A DNA stretch of 64,000 bases from contig NZ_BAABHW010000001.1 of assembly GCF_039542305.1 (NCBI RefSeq), forward strand, positions 1 through 64,000, in the 5' to 3' direction. The notes beneath the pieces are model-generated. The model was not told the DNA's origin and made no database searches. It saw nothing but the letters and a program-made list of their open reading frames with translations. Below, one piece after another: positions 43,120 to 51,067 of this stretch. This stretch comes from Roseibacterium beibuensis. GTDB lineage: Bacteria; Pseudomonadota; Alphaproteobacteria; Rhodobacterales; Rhodobacteraceae. Numbering within the stretch: the first letter of the stretch is position 1; every line of letters begins with the position of its first letter. A program made the translations under genes and the position numbers.

Positions 43120-43473
43120 TCAGGGCAACTCCGCTTCAAGCAGGTCCAGCAGGTATTCGATCCTTGAATCGAATTCCTCGAACATCCTCCAGGAAAAGCT
43201 GTGTTGGAGTGCGTTCTGTAAGCGCGCGTCCAGTTGCGCGGCTTCCTCTCCGATGGCGTGAAAGCCAAACGATGCGGCAGTGCCTGCAAGGCGATGAACT
43301 TCATGGATCACGACCGCCAAAGCGTTTTCGGCCTGTTCTGGGTCTTTGGCAGCAATCCAGCAGGTTTCGATTTTGATGATACGCTCGTCAAGGTTTTTCC
43401 GGAACTCGTCTCTGAGGCGCGCTAGATGTTCTTCGACCAGCTTGTACTTCGCACTATCCAATGACACCTGCAT
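43120..43473 (-). CDS. Histidine phosphotransfer (Hpt) domain protein
   Basis: The 117-residue all-helical protein carries the Hpt signature HEVHRLAGTAASFGF near residues 57-71; the phospho-accepting His is the one in VHRLAG. Hpt proteins relay phosphate between receivers. It overlaps the end of the upstream receiver/GGDEF-like gene by 20 bases, so the two are co-translated and probably interact. Together with the stand-alone receiver and the membrane kinase in this island it completes a possible His-Asp-His-Asp relay. Confidence 0.88.
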   Translation of the reverse strand: MQVSLDSAKYKLVEEHLARLRDEFRKNLDERIIKIETCWIAAKDPEQAENALAVVIHEVHRLAGTAASFGFHAIGEEAAQLDARLQNALQHSFSWRMFEEFDSRIEYLLDLLEAELP

Positions 43474-44458
43474 ATTTTCTCACACTTCCATGTACTGACT
43501 GTTCTAACTTGTTACTGTCCGAAAAGTTAGCTTTCCTGGCCGACGCAATAGCCCGTGTGATCATTTTCGTCGGCTTCTCCAGACTCAACAACCTCACGGT
43601 GGCCGGTTTGCCCATGACGACGTCAGGCAGACGCAACCCGGCACCCTCATACACCGGATCAAGTTGGGATATCATGTCTGCGATCTCCCAACGAACGTTT
43701 TCCCACTCGTCCGCGGTCTTCGCGTTTGTGACCGCCACGAAAAGGCCACTGCCGGTGTAAGCCAGCAAATGCGGTGTCCGCCCAAGCGCGCTGCTGATCA
43801 CAGTTGCCGTATCGGCCATGATATCCGAAAAATCCAAACCCCCGAGTTCATCCAGAAGCGCGCGGGCGTTGGCGACGCGGAACCCAACGGCCGCACTGGA
43901 TTTCAGGCGAATGTTCCCCAGTTTGAGAAGGTAGTTTTCGATTGCCATCACGCTGGTCAGGCAATCCGGTTCATCGATCAGGTAAGGCTTGTCAAAGGCG
44001 AAGGACACCGACTGACCGGCATCGGCGTCGACCACGCTTTGGTTTAGAAGCTGCGTCTGCCGCCTCGCTTCCGCGAGGCTTTGGGCCATGGAGAGGCGCG
44101 CTTGCAGCTCGACGGGTTTGAGCGGTTTGGTGATGTAGTCGTTGGCGCCGGCAAGAAACGCGTTATCGATCGACGCTTTTTCCGCATTTGCCGTGATCAT
44201 GATGATCGGCGTGTATCGGAACCGTTCGATGGCACGGATGCGACGGACAAGCTCGATGCCGTTCATCGGTGCCATCTGGATGTCGACCAGAAAGCAATCG
44301 AAGTTGTTTCCGGGAACGCTCAGGAACTCCAGCGCCTGCTTTGCAGAGGTGGTGTATTTCGCGTTTGTATAGCCGATTTCCCTTAGCGCTGCAGACAGCA
44401 GTTCGCAGAAGAGAAGTTCGTCGTCGACAGCAAGGATCTCCATATCCATGTGAGGCAT
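43454..44458 (-). CDS. Response regulator with degenerate GGDEF-like output domain
   Basis: The 334-residue protein has an N-terminal receiver (VDDE near residue 11, CFLVDIQMAPMNG near 57, ITAN and ITKPLKP near 112) and a C-terminal domain of about 180 residues with the overall order of a GGDEF fold. At the place of the GG(D/E)EF loop it reads LAYTGSGLFVAV, so diguanylate cyclase activity is not expected. It could be a GTP- or protein-binding output. The start is ATG 44458, two bases after the stop of the preceding gene; 44449 is an alternative. It is co-transcribed with the Hpt gene. Confidence 0.85.
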   Translation of the reverse strand: MPHMDMEILAVDDELLFCELLSAALREIGYTNAKYTTSAKQALEFLSVPGNNFDCFLVDIQMAPMNGIELVRRIRAIERFRYTPIIMITANAEKASIDNAFLAGANDYITKPLKPVELQARLSMAQSLAEARRQTQLLNQSVVDADAGQSVSFAFDKPYLIDEPDCLTSVMAIENYLLKLGNIRLKSSAAVGFRVANARALLDELGGLDFSDIMADTATVISSALGRTPHLLAYTGSGLFVAVTNAKTADEWENVRWEIADMISQLDPVYEGAGLRLPDVVMGKPATVRLLSLEKPTKMITRAIASARKANFSDSNKLEQSVHGSVRKYAGVIG

Positions 44459-44460
44459 CC

Positions 44461-45573
44461 TTACTCGTTCTGAACGCGGCTATAGGGTCGCTTGGGCCAG
44501 CGATCGTCGTTGCGATCATCCATGAGCGACGTCAGCAGGTCCGAGTAGGCGCTTTTTTCCAGACGTGCCTCCTCGGGGTGACGCCGCATGAGCGATCGGG
44601 GCCGCTGTTGCCTTGCGTGCATGTCCTGGCCGTAAACGTCGCCATGGGCGACGCTGCGCGCCTCGGCGCTCAAGACCGCCGTGGCAAGCGCATCAAGCGC
44701 ATCTGCATAGGCCCCTTGGCCAAGTGGGACTTCCTGGCCAACCAGCAGAAGAACGGGCGTCTGCGATCGCTCTTCCGCGAGGTCCTGGCAAAGCGTGTTC
44801 AGGGTCGTCTCACGATCGGCACTCGGCCACAGCTTCATCCGCCTTTCCAAGATGCAAAGAAACGTGCCGTCACCGCGGTAGGACATCACCCCCCCGTCTG
44901 CCAGAAGGGCGCCGCGAATGGCATCGCCGGCAAGGGTCAGCGCGGCCTCGAACTCTGACAAGGATCGCATGGCAGAAAGCCGATCTTCATCGGCGATCCG
45001 AACCGCGACGGTCGAGAGCCGCGCCCTAGGCGTTCGCACGAGCTGGCGGAGGCAGTTCTCAAATTCGACGTAGTCGATCAAACCCTCGACGCCATGCACC
45101 GGGACGGGGTCCCGGAACCAGTTCTTCCCCGTATCATTGGCATCGTTTCTGGCCTCGCCGAACCGGCTCGCCTGCTGACTTTGCCATGCCTTGTCCAAGG
45201 CAAGCCGTTGGGCCGCCTGCAGCCGCCGAGGCAGATCGTTCAGGTCAATCGGTTTGCTGACATAGTCAGTCGCCCCTGCCGAAAACGCTTGGTCGATTTC
45301 CTGCATCTCCTGCGAGGCCGTCATCATGACGATCGGCGTATGTTCATGCCCCGGCGATTGGCGGATCTGCCGAACGAGGGCGATCCCGTCCATGTCCGGC
45401 ATCTTGATGTCGCACAAGAAGCAGTCGTAGGGGTCCTCTGCATCGGAGATCGCTTCAAGCGCCGCGACTGCCGAAGGGGCAGCGTTGACGTTGTGGTGCG
45501 TCGCAATACCGAGAAAGTGTGCGACGAGATCCAATGCAATCGGATCGTCATCAACCAACATAACCTTCATCAC
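44461..45573 (-). CDS. Response regulator with degenerate GGDEF-like output domain
   Basis: The 370-residue protein is organised like its downstream neighbour: receiver (MLVDDDP at the N-terminus, CFLCDIKMPDMDG near 55, MMTAS and VSKPIDL near 110) plus a C-terminal domain beginning LIDYVEFENCLRQL near 166. The signature loop is SYRGDGTFLCIL instead of GGDEF, so it is probably not a cyclase. A basic, Arg-rich tail follows (near 325-370). It is the first gene of the three-gene minus-strand operon and diverges from the FeeM-like gene. The pair of related proteins suggests an old duplication. Confidence 0.85.
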   Translation of the reverse strand: MMKVMLVDDDPIALDLVAHFLGIATHHNVNAAPSAVAALEAISDAEDPYDCFLCDIKMPDMDGIALVRQIRQSPGHEHTPIVMMTASQEMQEIDQAFSAGATDYVSKPIDLNDLPRRLQAAQRLALDKAWQSQQASRFGEARNDANDTGKNWFRDPVPVHGVEGLIDYVEFENCLRQLVRTPRARLSTVAVRIADEDRLSAMRSLSEFEAALTLAGDAIRGALLADGGVMSYRGDGTFLCILERRMKLWPSADRETTLNTLCQDLAEERSQTPVLLLVGQEVPLGQGAYADALDALATAVLSAEARSVAHGDVYGQDMHARQQRPRSLMRRHPEEARLEKSAYSDLLTSLMDDRNDDRWPKRPYSRVQNE

Positions 45574-46263
45574 GTCTCCGAATCATCGGCCCCCACCGAA
45601 GTCTTCTTTTGTCGCTAATGATTTGGGCTGATTTTTGTCGGAGAAGAGACGTTTGCCGCGGGAGTTTGCCGTTTTCGCCTTTGGAATGACACTTTTCCTT
45701 GTGCCGTTCCTCCGCCTCCTCGGATGGCCGCGAAACCGACCTTCAAGCTATGCTCAACCCGGCTTCGCAACGTCGAAACCGAACCGCAAACCAATCCACC
45801 AGAGATACACTTGGACGAATGAACGCCCGGTCCGACCACATTTTGTAGCGGCAACGCATCCAAGAGCGGCTGGCGTTTTTCCGCCAGGTTCGCGGTCGAG
45901 GCCACTCAAAACTGCCTTTATTGTGTTCAAAATGGAAACAGTCAGCGGCTTATTTGTGCATTGTGGATAAAACCACTTGCAATGGTAACGTCGCAGTGTA
46001 ACACGTTGATAAGACGGTAATCTATGCAACTCAAGCCATTCGCCGAAAGCGACGGGTCGTGGCAAGCATACCGTCACCGGCTTGCACCGATGCGCCCGTT
46101 CAACTTGTTACCGACTGGCCTCGCCAGCCCAAATGGACATTGCGATCCGATGCCACTGCGGCCGGTTTCAAGATCCTGACACAGCAACCCGTTGGTTGCG
46201 ATGGTCGCGACCGCCTTGTGTGTCGCATCACGCCATAATCGCGCCCATGCGCAAGGAGCTCTC
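45574..46263. other. Divergent intergenic region
   Basis: About 690 bases separate the receiver operon from the FeeM-like gene. It is A/T-richer than its surroundings and holds both promoters. Small frames on both strands lack family features. I see no RNA structure or repeat of note. Confidence 0.45.
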
Positions 46264-46944
46264 ATGAACGAGCAGGTCATCAAGGCACTGAAGCACTCCC
46301 GCTACAGGGTTCTGACTGACAGTGAGAGTCTGAAGGAGGTCTATCGCCTGCGCTATAAGTGCTATCGCGCCGAGAATTCGATCGCCGAGGACGAGCGCGG
46401 GATCATGACCGACCCGTTCGACGAGACCGAGAACTGCGTCCAGGTCGCGGTCGAGATGGACGGCAAAATCCTCTCGGCTGTGCGCCTTCACATCGTGTCG
46501 GCGGCTTCGCCGATCTCGCCGACGGTGGAAGTCTTTCCCGAACTCAAGGAGAACCTGGAGCGCGGCGAAATAATCCTCGACCCGACGCGGTTCGTCGTGG
46601 ACCCCATGGCGCGCCAGCAGCGCGTGCCGCTGAACTTCCTGACACTTCGCGTGCCGGTTCTGGCCACGATCTTCTACGACGTGGATATTGCACTGGCCCC
46701 CGTCAGGCCGGAACACAGCGCTTTCTATCGCCGCTACCTCGGTCATAAACCCGTTCTTGAACCGCGTGTTTACCCGGGATTGGCCAAGCGCATCGAACTT
46801 CTGATCGCCAAGCGTGAACAGCGCGATGCTGTTCTGGCGCGCACGCCGGTCTTTGGTCCGTTGGAGGACTTCCCGGACTCCAACGTCGATTTCCCCAAGC
46901 TTCCCGGCGTTTCCTCCAAGGTGGGTCGGTCGAGCGCAGCCTGA
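46264..46944 (+). CDS. FeeM-like N-acyl amino acid synthase (LuxI-related GNAT fold)
   Basis: The 226-residue protein shows the LuxI/FeeM-type layout: VYRLRYKCYRAENSI near residues 22-36, an acidic MTDPFDETENC segment near 50, a beta-hairpin with SAVRLHIVS near 73-81, EIILDPTRFVVDP near 103, and FYRRYLGHKPVLEPRVYPG near 159-177. FeeM enzymes join a fatty acyl group from ACP to an amino acid; LuxI enzymes make acyl-homoserine lactones with the same fold. The ATG at 46264 follows AAGGAG; the longer frame from 46192 lacks a site. A methyltransferase and kinase follow on the same strand. Confidence 0.75.
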   Translation: MNEQVIKALKHSRYRVLTDSESLKEVYRLRYKCYRAENSIAEDERGIMTDPFDETENCVQVAVEMDGKILSAVRLHIVSAASPISPTVEVFPELKENLERGEIILDPTRFVVDPMARQQRVPLNFLTLRVPVLATIFYDVDIALAPVRPEHSAFYRRYLGHKPVLEPRVYPGLAKRIELLIAKREQRDAVLARTPVFGPLEDFPDSNVDFPKLPGVSSKVGRSSAA

Positions 46945-47195
46945 CCGAGGCACGTCAACCTTTCTTGCACCCGAATGCACGCGCTCCGCGTTTGCTGGCG
47001 GTCGCCAGAGTGTATGCGGCCAGGCCCGGATTCCGGGGCCTTGCCTTGAATTGTGCAAAGAAACAGACCCTTCCTGCCCAAGAAAAGGCCGATTCCGGGG
47101 TCATTCCTTAACGCGGATCAAGTTCTTCCGCCGCTGAAGAGACGGGCCTGACACGGCTGAGGAACGTTCACACTTAAGCTGTGGAGTTATGGCGC

Positions 47196-47975
47196 ATGCC
47201 TTCAGACGCTCTTGCCGGGGCCATCGCACGTTTGACATCAGGTCGGCCGAACTCGGCCCAGGCGTCGGCACCAACCAATTGGAGCGCCTACGCAACGGCC
47301 TATGACATGCTTGCCGAGTACAACCCAGCCTACCAAGAACTCGTGCAGGATTTCGCCGCGTTCCTTTCGGCGATCGAAGCGCCGGGCCTTATCTACGACA
47401 TCGGCGGCGGCACCGGAAATTACACACAGGTCGCCGTCCGGTCCTGCCCGGCAAGCGAGATCCGCTTTGTCGAGCCGGACGATGGCATGATGTCAGCGGC
47501 GCGATCCAAACTTGCAGGCCATCCGAACATCACCTTCGACGGACGTCCGTTCGAAGCGATGGATGCGGCCGGTACGGCCGATCTCGTGATCTGCGTGCAT
47601 GCGCTCTATGCCATGCCCCGCCCCGAGCAACGTCTCAGGGATCTTGCGCATTTGCTTCGCCCCGGTGGCTGGCTCTACCTGATCGACTTGGGCCGTTACC
47701 TCGATGTGGCGGAATGGCGGTGCTACCTGTTCGACCACCTGAAAAAGGAACACGGTCTCTTCAACGCGCTTCGGATCGCTTGGCACGCGCGCCAGATCGC
47801 CAGGCAAAACAAAGCCATCCTCACGGCTCAGAAAAAGGGTATCTACTGGACCCATTCCGAAGCCGAGTTCGCATCCCTCGTCACGTCCGCAGGTTTACAG
47901 ATCCACCGGCAGCAACCGGTTTATCGCGGTTACAGTGATCTTCTGATTTGCAGTAAACCAGGGTCCATGGAATGA
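47196..47975 (+). CDS. Class I SAM-dependent methyltransferase
   Basis: The 259-residue protein has the Rossmann motif I IYDIGGGTGNYTQVA near residue 67, an acidic motif (VEPDD) after the second strand, and LLRPGGWLYLIDLGRY near 155. The ATG at 47196 is favoured because GGAG precedes it at 47183; a GTG at 47181 is possible. It lies 251 bases after the FeeM-like gene and only 16 bases before the histidine kinase gene. The substrate cannot be read from sequence; modification of the FeeM-type product (for example a carboxyl group) is an attractive but untested idea. Confidence 0.82.
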   Translation: MPSDALAGAIARLTSGRPNSAQASAPTNWSAYATAYDMLAEYNPAYQELVQDFAAFLSAIEAPGLIYDIGGGTGNYTQVAVRSCPASEIRFVEPDDGMMSAARSKLAGHPNITFDGRPFEAMDAAGTADLVICVHALYAMPRPEQRLRDLAHLLRPGGWLYLIDLGRYLDVAEWRCYLFDHLKKEHGLFNALRIAWHARQIARQNKAILTAQKKGIYWTHSEAEFASLVTSAGLQIHRQQPVYRGYSDLLICSKPGSME

Positions 47976-47991
47976 AGCGAAAGCAACAGAA

Positions 47992-49401
47992 ATGATGGAC
48001 TTGAAGGCGCTATGGTCAGCCCGGTCGCAGTGGTTTTCCTCGGCAGGCCGAGAGCGGCACATCAAGGATTACATGACCCTGACCAATCAGCTTGTCTGGA
48101 AGCGGCACGCGAGCTTTCTGACCGTAGCAGCATTGGCGGCCTTCTACTACGATCCCGTTCTGGCGGCAGCGTGCTACATTCTTATTGCACTGACCGAAGT
48201 TCTGGATGAGAGGCTGGGGCGCGAGTCTGCGGCGTGGGATGGTGTGGACTCTTCTGTGGGAGATTCGATCCTCAGGCGTATTGGCCGAAACACCGCCTTG
48301 AGCGCTACGGCCATCAGCATTTTCGTCATCAGCTTGGCGCTCCAACAGACATCCGGCGGGCATTTCACGCCACTCTTCTTCCTGTTCTCGGCATCGCTAT
48401 TCGCGGCGATGTACAATAGCCAGATGATGAGCGTCCTGTTGCTGCGCCTCTCGATCTATGGCGTCGCCTTTCTTGTTATCGCCTTTCTCGATATCATCCG
48501 GTTCTTTCCACCGCTCGACTCTCACGTGTGGTTGGACTTTTTCACAATCATGTTGGTGCTCTATTTCTTGGCCGATATCTCTTTGAAGTTCTATCAGAAC
48601 TACCAGAAGCAGCTGGAACAGCTGAAATTGATACGCGAGGAAAACGAACGCACGAAGGCCGCCTACGAGATCAAATCGCAGTTCCTGTCCACGGTCAGCC
48701 ACGAGTTGCGCACGCCCCTGACCTCACTCAAGGCATCGCTCGACCTGGTGAACAAGGGCGCCCTCGGGGAAGTCCCCGAACATTTGAAACGCGCGATTGG
48801 CATTGCGGCCAAGAACGGAGAAACCCTTGCCGTCCTGATCGACGACCTGCTCGATCTGCAGAGAATCGAAGCTGGCGAGATGAAGTTCAGGTTCAAACCG
48901 GTGAACGTGAACGACCTCGTAACCGAAGCTGTCGAATCCACGGCCGATTTCGCCGCCAAGCTGGGGATCCAGGTCACGATAACGCCTTGTGTCGAAGATG
49001 GCCGCATCAACGGCGATCCAAGCCGCTTGATCCAGGTGATGAACAACCTGCTGTCGAACGCCCTCAAATTTTCAGAGGCGGGGAGCACGGTGAATGTGCG
49101 TGTGGAAACCCTTGGGAGCCGCATCCGCGTTTCGGTGGAAGACACCGGCGTTGGTATCCCCGAAGGTGCAAAAGAACGCGTGTTCGGCAAGTTCACCCAG
49201 GTCGACTCGTCCGATATCCGCAAGGTCGGCGGTACAGGCCTGGGGCTCAACATCGCCAAGCAGATCGTTGAGCGTCACGATGCCTCTATCGACTACGTGA
49301 GCGAACTGGGTGTCGGGACGACCTTTTTCCTGGATTTCGATCGGCTGGAAGACACGCAACACGAAAGGGGCAGTCTGCAAGCCCCCGCCAAAGTCGCGTG
49401 A
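47992..49401 (+). CDS. Membrane sensor histidine kinase
   Basis: The 469-residue protein starts with about six transmembrane helices (residues 40-200) and little periplasmic sequence, followed by a short coiled coil, a HisKA domain with the phospho-accepting His in STVSHELRTPLTSL near 238, and an HATPase domain with NNLLSNALKFSEAG (N box), DTGVGIP (G1) and GGTGLGLNIAK (G2). Kinases with multi-helix sensor regions often sense membrane-associated or hydrophobic signals. It has no receiver, so it needs a partner; the receivers and Hpt at 42042-45573 are obvious candidates. It follows the methyltransferase gene by 16 bases. Confidence 0.92.
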   Translation: MMDLKALWSARSQWFSSAGRERHIKDYMTLTNQLVWKRHASFLTVAALAAFYYDPVLAAACYILIALTEVLDERLGRESAAWDGVDSSVGDSILRRIGRNTALSATAISIFVISLALQQTSGGHFTPLFFLFSASLFAAMYNSQMMSVLLLRLSIYGVAFLVIAFLDIIRFFPPLDSHVWLDFFTIMLVLYFLADISLKFYQNYQKQLEQLKLIREENERTKAAYEIKSQFLSTVSHELRTPLTSLKASLDLVNKGALGEVPEHLKRAIGIAAKNGETLAVLIDDLLDLQRIEAGEMKFRFKPVNVNDLVTEAVESTADFAAKLGIQVTITPCVEDGRINGDPSRLIQVMNNLLSNALKFSEAGSTVNVRVETLGSRIRVSVEDTGVGIPEGAKERVFGKFTQVDSSDIRKVGGTGLGLNIAKQIVERHDASIDYVSELGVGTTFFLDFDRLEDTQHERGSLQAPAKVA

Positions 49402-49721
49402 AGCGGTTCCGTGGCGTTCCTGCACCTGCCGATGGACAGCAATAGCGTCATCCTCTTTCAAAACATCGCATCGCGAAGCGCTGTCGGCGCGATGGCGACG
49501 GTGAAGCGGAGATCGCCACCGAGGTCGAACGTTGCGCGAATCGCCCTTCAACGAAGGCAGGCCACAGCGCCACAGGAGCCCGTTTCGCAGGGGCAAAGGT
49601 CAGAAAGAGGGCGTTGAAACAGCCGCTTGGCTCGTTTTCGGGCAGCTTTCACAGTATCAAATCGCACGCTGTCGACGTATAGTGCTGCCTTAGCGGCGCT
49701 GCCAAGCCGGGAGGAAACAAC
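49402..49721. other. ihfB promoter region
   Basis: A 320-base gap without a credible gene. It should contain the ihfB promoter; a GGGAGGAAA ribosome-binding site lies just before the ihfB start. No terminator for the kinase gene is obvious. Confidence 0.45.
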
Positions 49722-50009
49722 ATGATACGCTCGGAACTGATTCAGAAGCTGGCCGACGAAAACCCGCATCTCTACCAGCGGGACGTCGAACGCATCGTGA
49801 ATGCGATCTTCGAGGAAATCATCGAGGCGATGGCAAATGGAAACCGCGTCGAATTGCGCGGGTTCGGGGCGTTTTCGGTCAAGAAACGCGACGCGCGCGT
49901 GGGCCGCAACCCTCGCACCGGCGAGAGTGTCGAGGTCGAGGAAAAACACGTACCTTTCTTCAAGGCCGGGAAGCTGCTACGCGACAGGCTGAACGGCCAG
50001 GACGCGTGA
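49722..50009 (+). CDS. ihfB: Integration host factor subunit beta
   Basis: The 95-residue HU/IHF-fold protein begins MIRSELIQKLADENPHLY and has the DNA-bending arm sequence RNPRTGESVEV near 63-73 and FFKAGKLLRDRLN at the end, all typical of IHF-beta. It heterodimerises with IhfA to bend DNA in recombination, replication and transcription. It is the usual neighbour of lapA and trpF in Rhodobacteraceae, which anchors this part of the window to the core chromosome. Confidence 0.95.
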   Translation: MIRSELIQKLADENPHLYQRDVERIVNAIFEEIIEAMANGNRVELRGFGAFSVKKRDARVGRNPRTGESVEVEEKHVPFFKAGKLLRDRLNGQDA

Positions 50010-50031
50010 CTACTGCAACCCGGGGGTGGGC

Positions 50032-50400
50032 ATGAAACTTATCCGCTACATGAAGTACCTGTTTCTCATCGTGGTCGCGATCGGCCTCGTCGTTCTGGCG
50101 ATGGCGAACCGCGATCCGGTCTCCCTGACGATCCTGCCAAGTGAGTTGGCGTTATGGACCGGGGTCGATTACGCGATCGAGCTGCCGCTGTTTCTCGTGA
50201 TCCTCGGCGGTTTCGTGACCGGCGCGCTGGTCGGCTTTATCTGGGAATGGCTGCGCGAGCATCGCCACCGGGCGGCTGCGGCCACCAACAAGCGCGAGGC
50301 GCGCAAGCTGGAACGCGAGGTCGAGACGCTCAAGGGCCAGAAGAACGAGCACAAGGACGAGGTGCTGGCCCTCATCGAGGACGCGAGCCCCGCCCGCTGA
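50032..50400 (+). CDS. lapA: LapA-domain (DUF1049) inner-membrane protein
   Basis: The protein is about 122 residues with two transmembrane helices (near 8-28 and 50-74), a short periplasmic loop containing the family-like NRDPVSLTILPSE, and a C-terminal charged coiled coil (KREARKLEREVETLK). In E. coli LapA works with LapB in lipopolysaccharide assembly control; here it is the LapA part only. The ATG at 50032 is preferred over a GTG at 50026. It lies between ihfB and trpF with small gaps, the standard order in this family. Confidence 0.82.
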   Translation: MKLIRYMKYLFLIVVAIGLVVLAMANRDPVSLTILPSELALWTGVDYAIELPLFLVILGGFVTGALVGFIWEWLREHRHRAAAATNKREARKLEREVETLKGQKNEHKDEVLALIEDASPAR

Positions 50401-50410
50401 TCCACGCGCC

Positions 50411-51067
50411 ATGTCGGTTTCCGTCAAGATCTGCGGCCTGACGCGGCCCGAAGACGTGGCGTCCGCCGCCAAGGCGGGCGCGCGTTACGTCGGCTTCGTG
50501 TTCTTTGCGAAATCCCCGCGCCATGTCTCGGTCGAGCAGGCGCGGGCGCTGGCGCTCGGCGTGCCGCCGGGCGTGGCCAAGGTGGCGCTGACAGTCGATG
50601 CCGATGACTCGGTGCTGGACGAGATCGTCGCGCGCGTGCCGCTGGACATGCTGCAATTGCATGGGCACGAAAGCCCCGAGCGGGTGGCCGAGTTGCGCGC
50701 GCGCCATGGCCTGCCCGTGATGAAGGCCATCGGCATTCGGGATACGACCGATCTGGCCGAGATCGACCGCTACGCGTCCGTGGCCGACCAGCTTCTGATC
50801 GACGCGAAACCGCCCGAGGGGGCCGACCTGCCCGGCGGCAATGGGCTGGCCTTTGACTGGCGGCTTCTGGCTGGGCGCAAATACTGGACGGTGCCGTGGA
50901 TGCTGGCCGGTGGCCTGACGCCCGAGAACGCCGCCGAGGCGGCGCGCCTGACCGGGGCGCAGCAGGTGGACGTGTCCTCCGGGGTCGAGGCGGCCCCCGG
51001 CGTGAAGGATGCAGGCAAGATCGCGCGGTTCATCCAGCACGTGCAGGGTGAAGGCACGTCCCCATGA
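50411..51067 (+). CDS. trpF: Phosphoribosylanthranilate isomerase
   Basis: The 218-residue TIM-barrel enzyme catalyses the Amadori rearrangement in tryptophan synthesis. It has KICGLTRPEDV with the catalytic Cys near residue 7, a conserved Asp in LLIDAKP near 127, and a C-terminal phosphate-binding region PWMLAGGLTPENA. Its stop overlaps the following sulfotransferase-like gene by four bases. In most relatives trpB follows directly, so the next gene is an insertion into the usual ihfB-lapA-trpF-trpB order. Confidence 0.95.
   Translation: MSVSVKICGLTRPEDVASAAKAGARYVGFVFFAKSPRHVSVEQARALALGVPPGVAKVALTVDADDSVLDEIVARVPLDMLQLHGHESPERVAELRARHGLPVMKAIGIRDTTDLAEIDRYASVADQLLIDAKPPEGADLPGGNGLAFDWRLLAGRKYWTVPWMLAGGLTPENAAEAARLTGAQQVDVSSGVEAAPGVKDAGKIARFIQHVQGEGTSP

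Noticed and set aside
45615..45905. 96-residue minus-strand open frame in the divergent gap
   Set aside because: No ribosome-binding site or family match, and it lies in what must be the promoter region.
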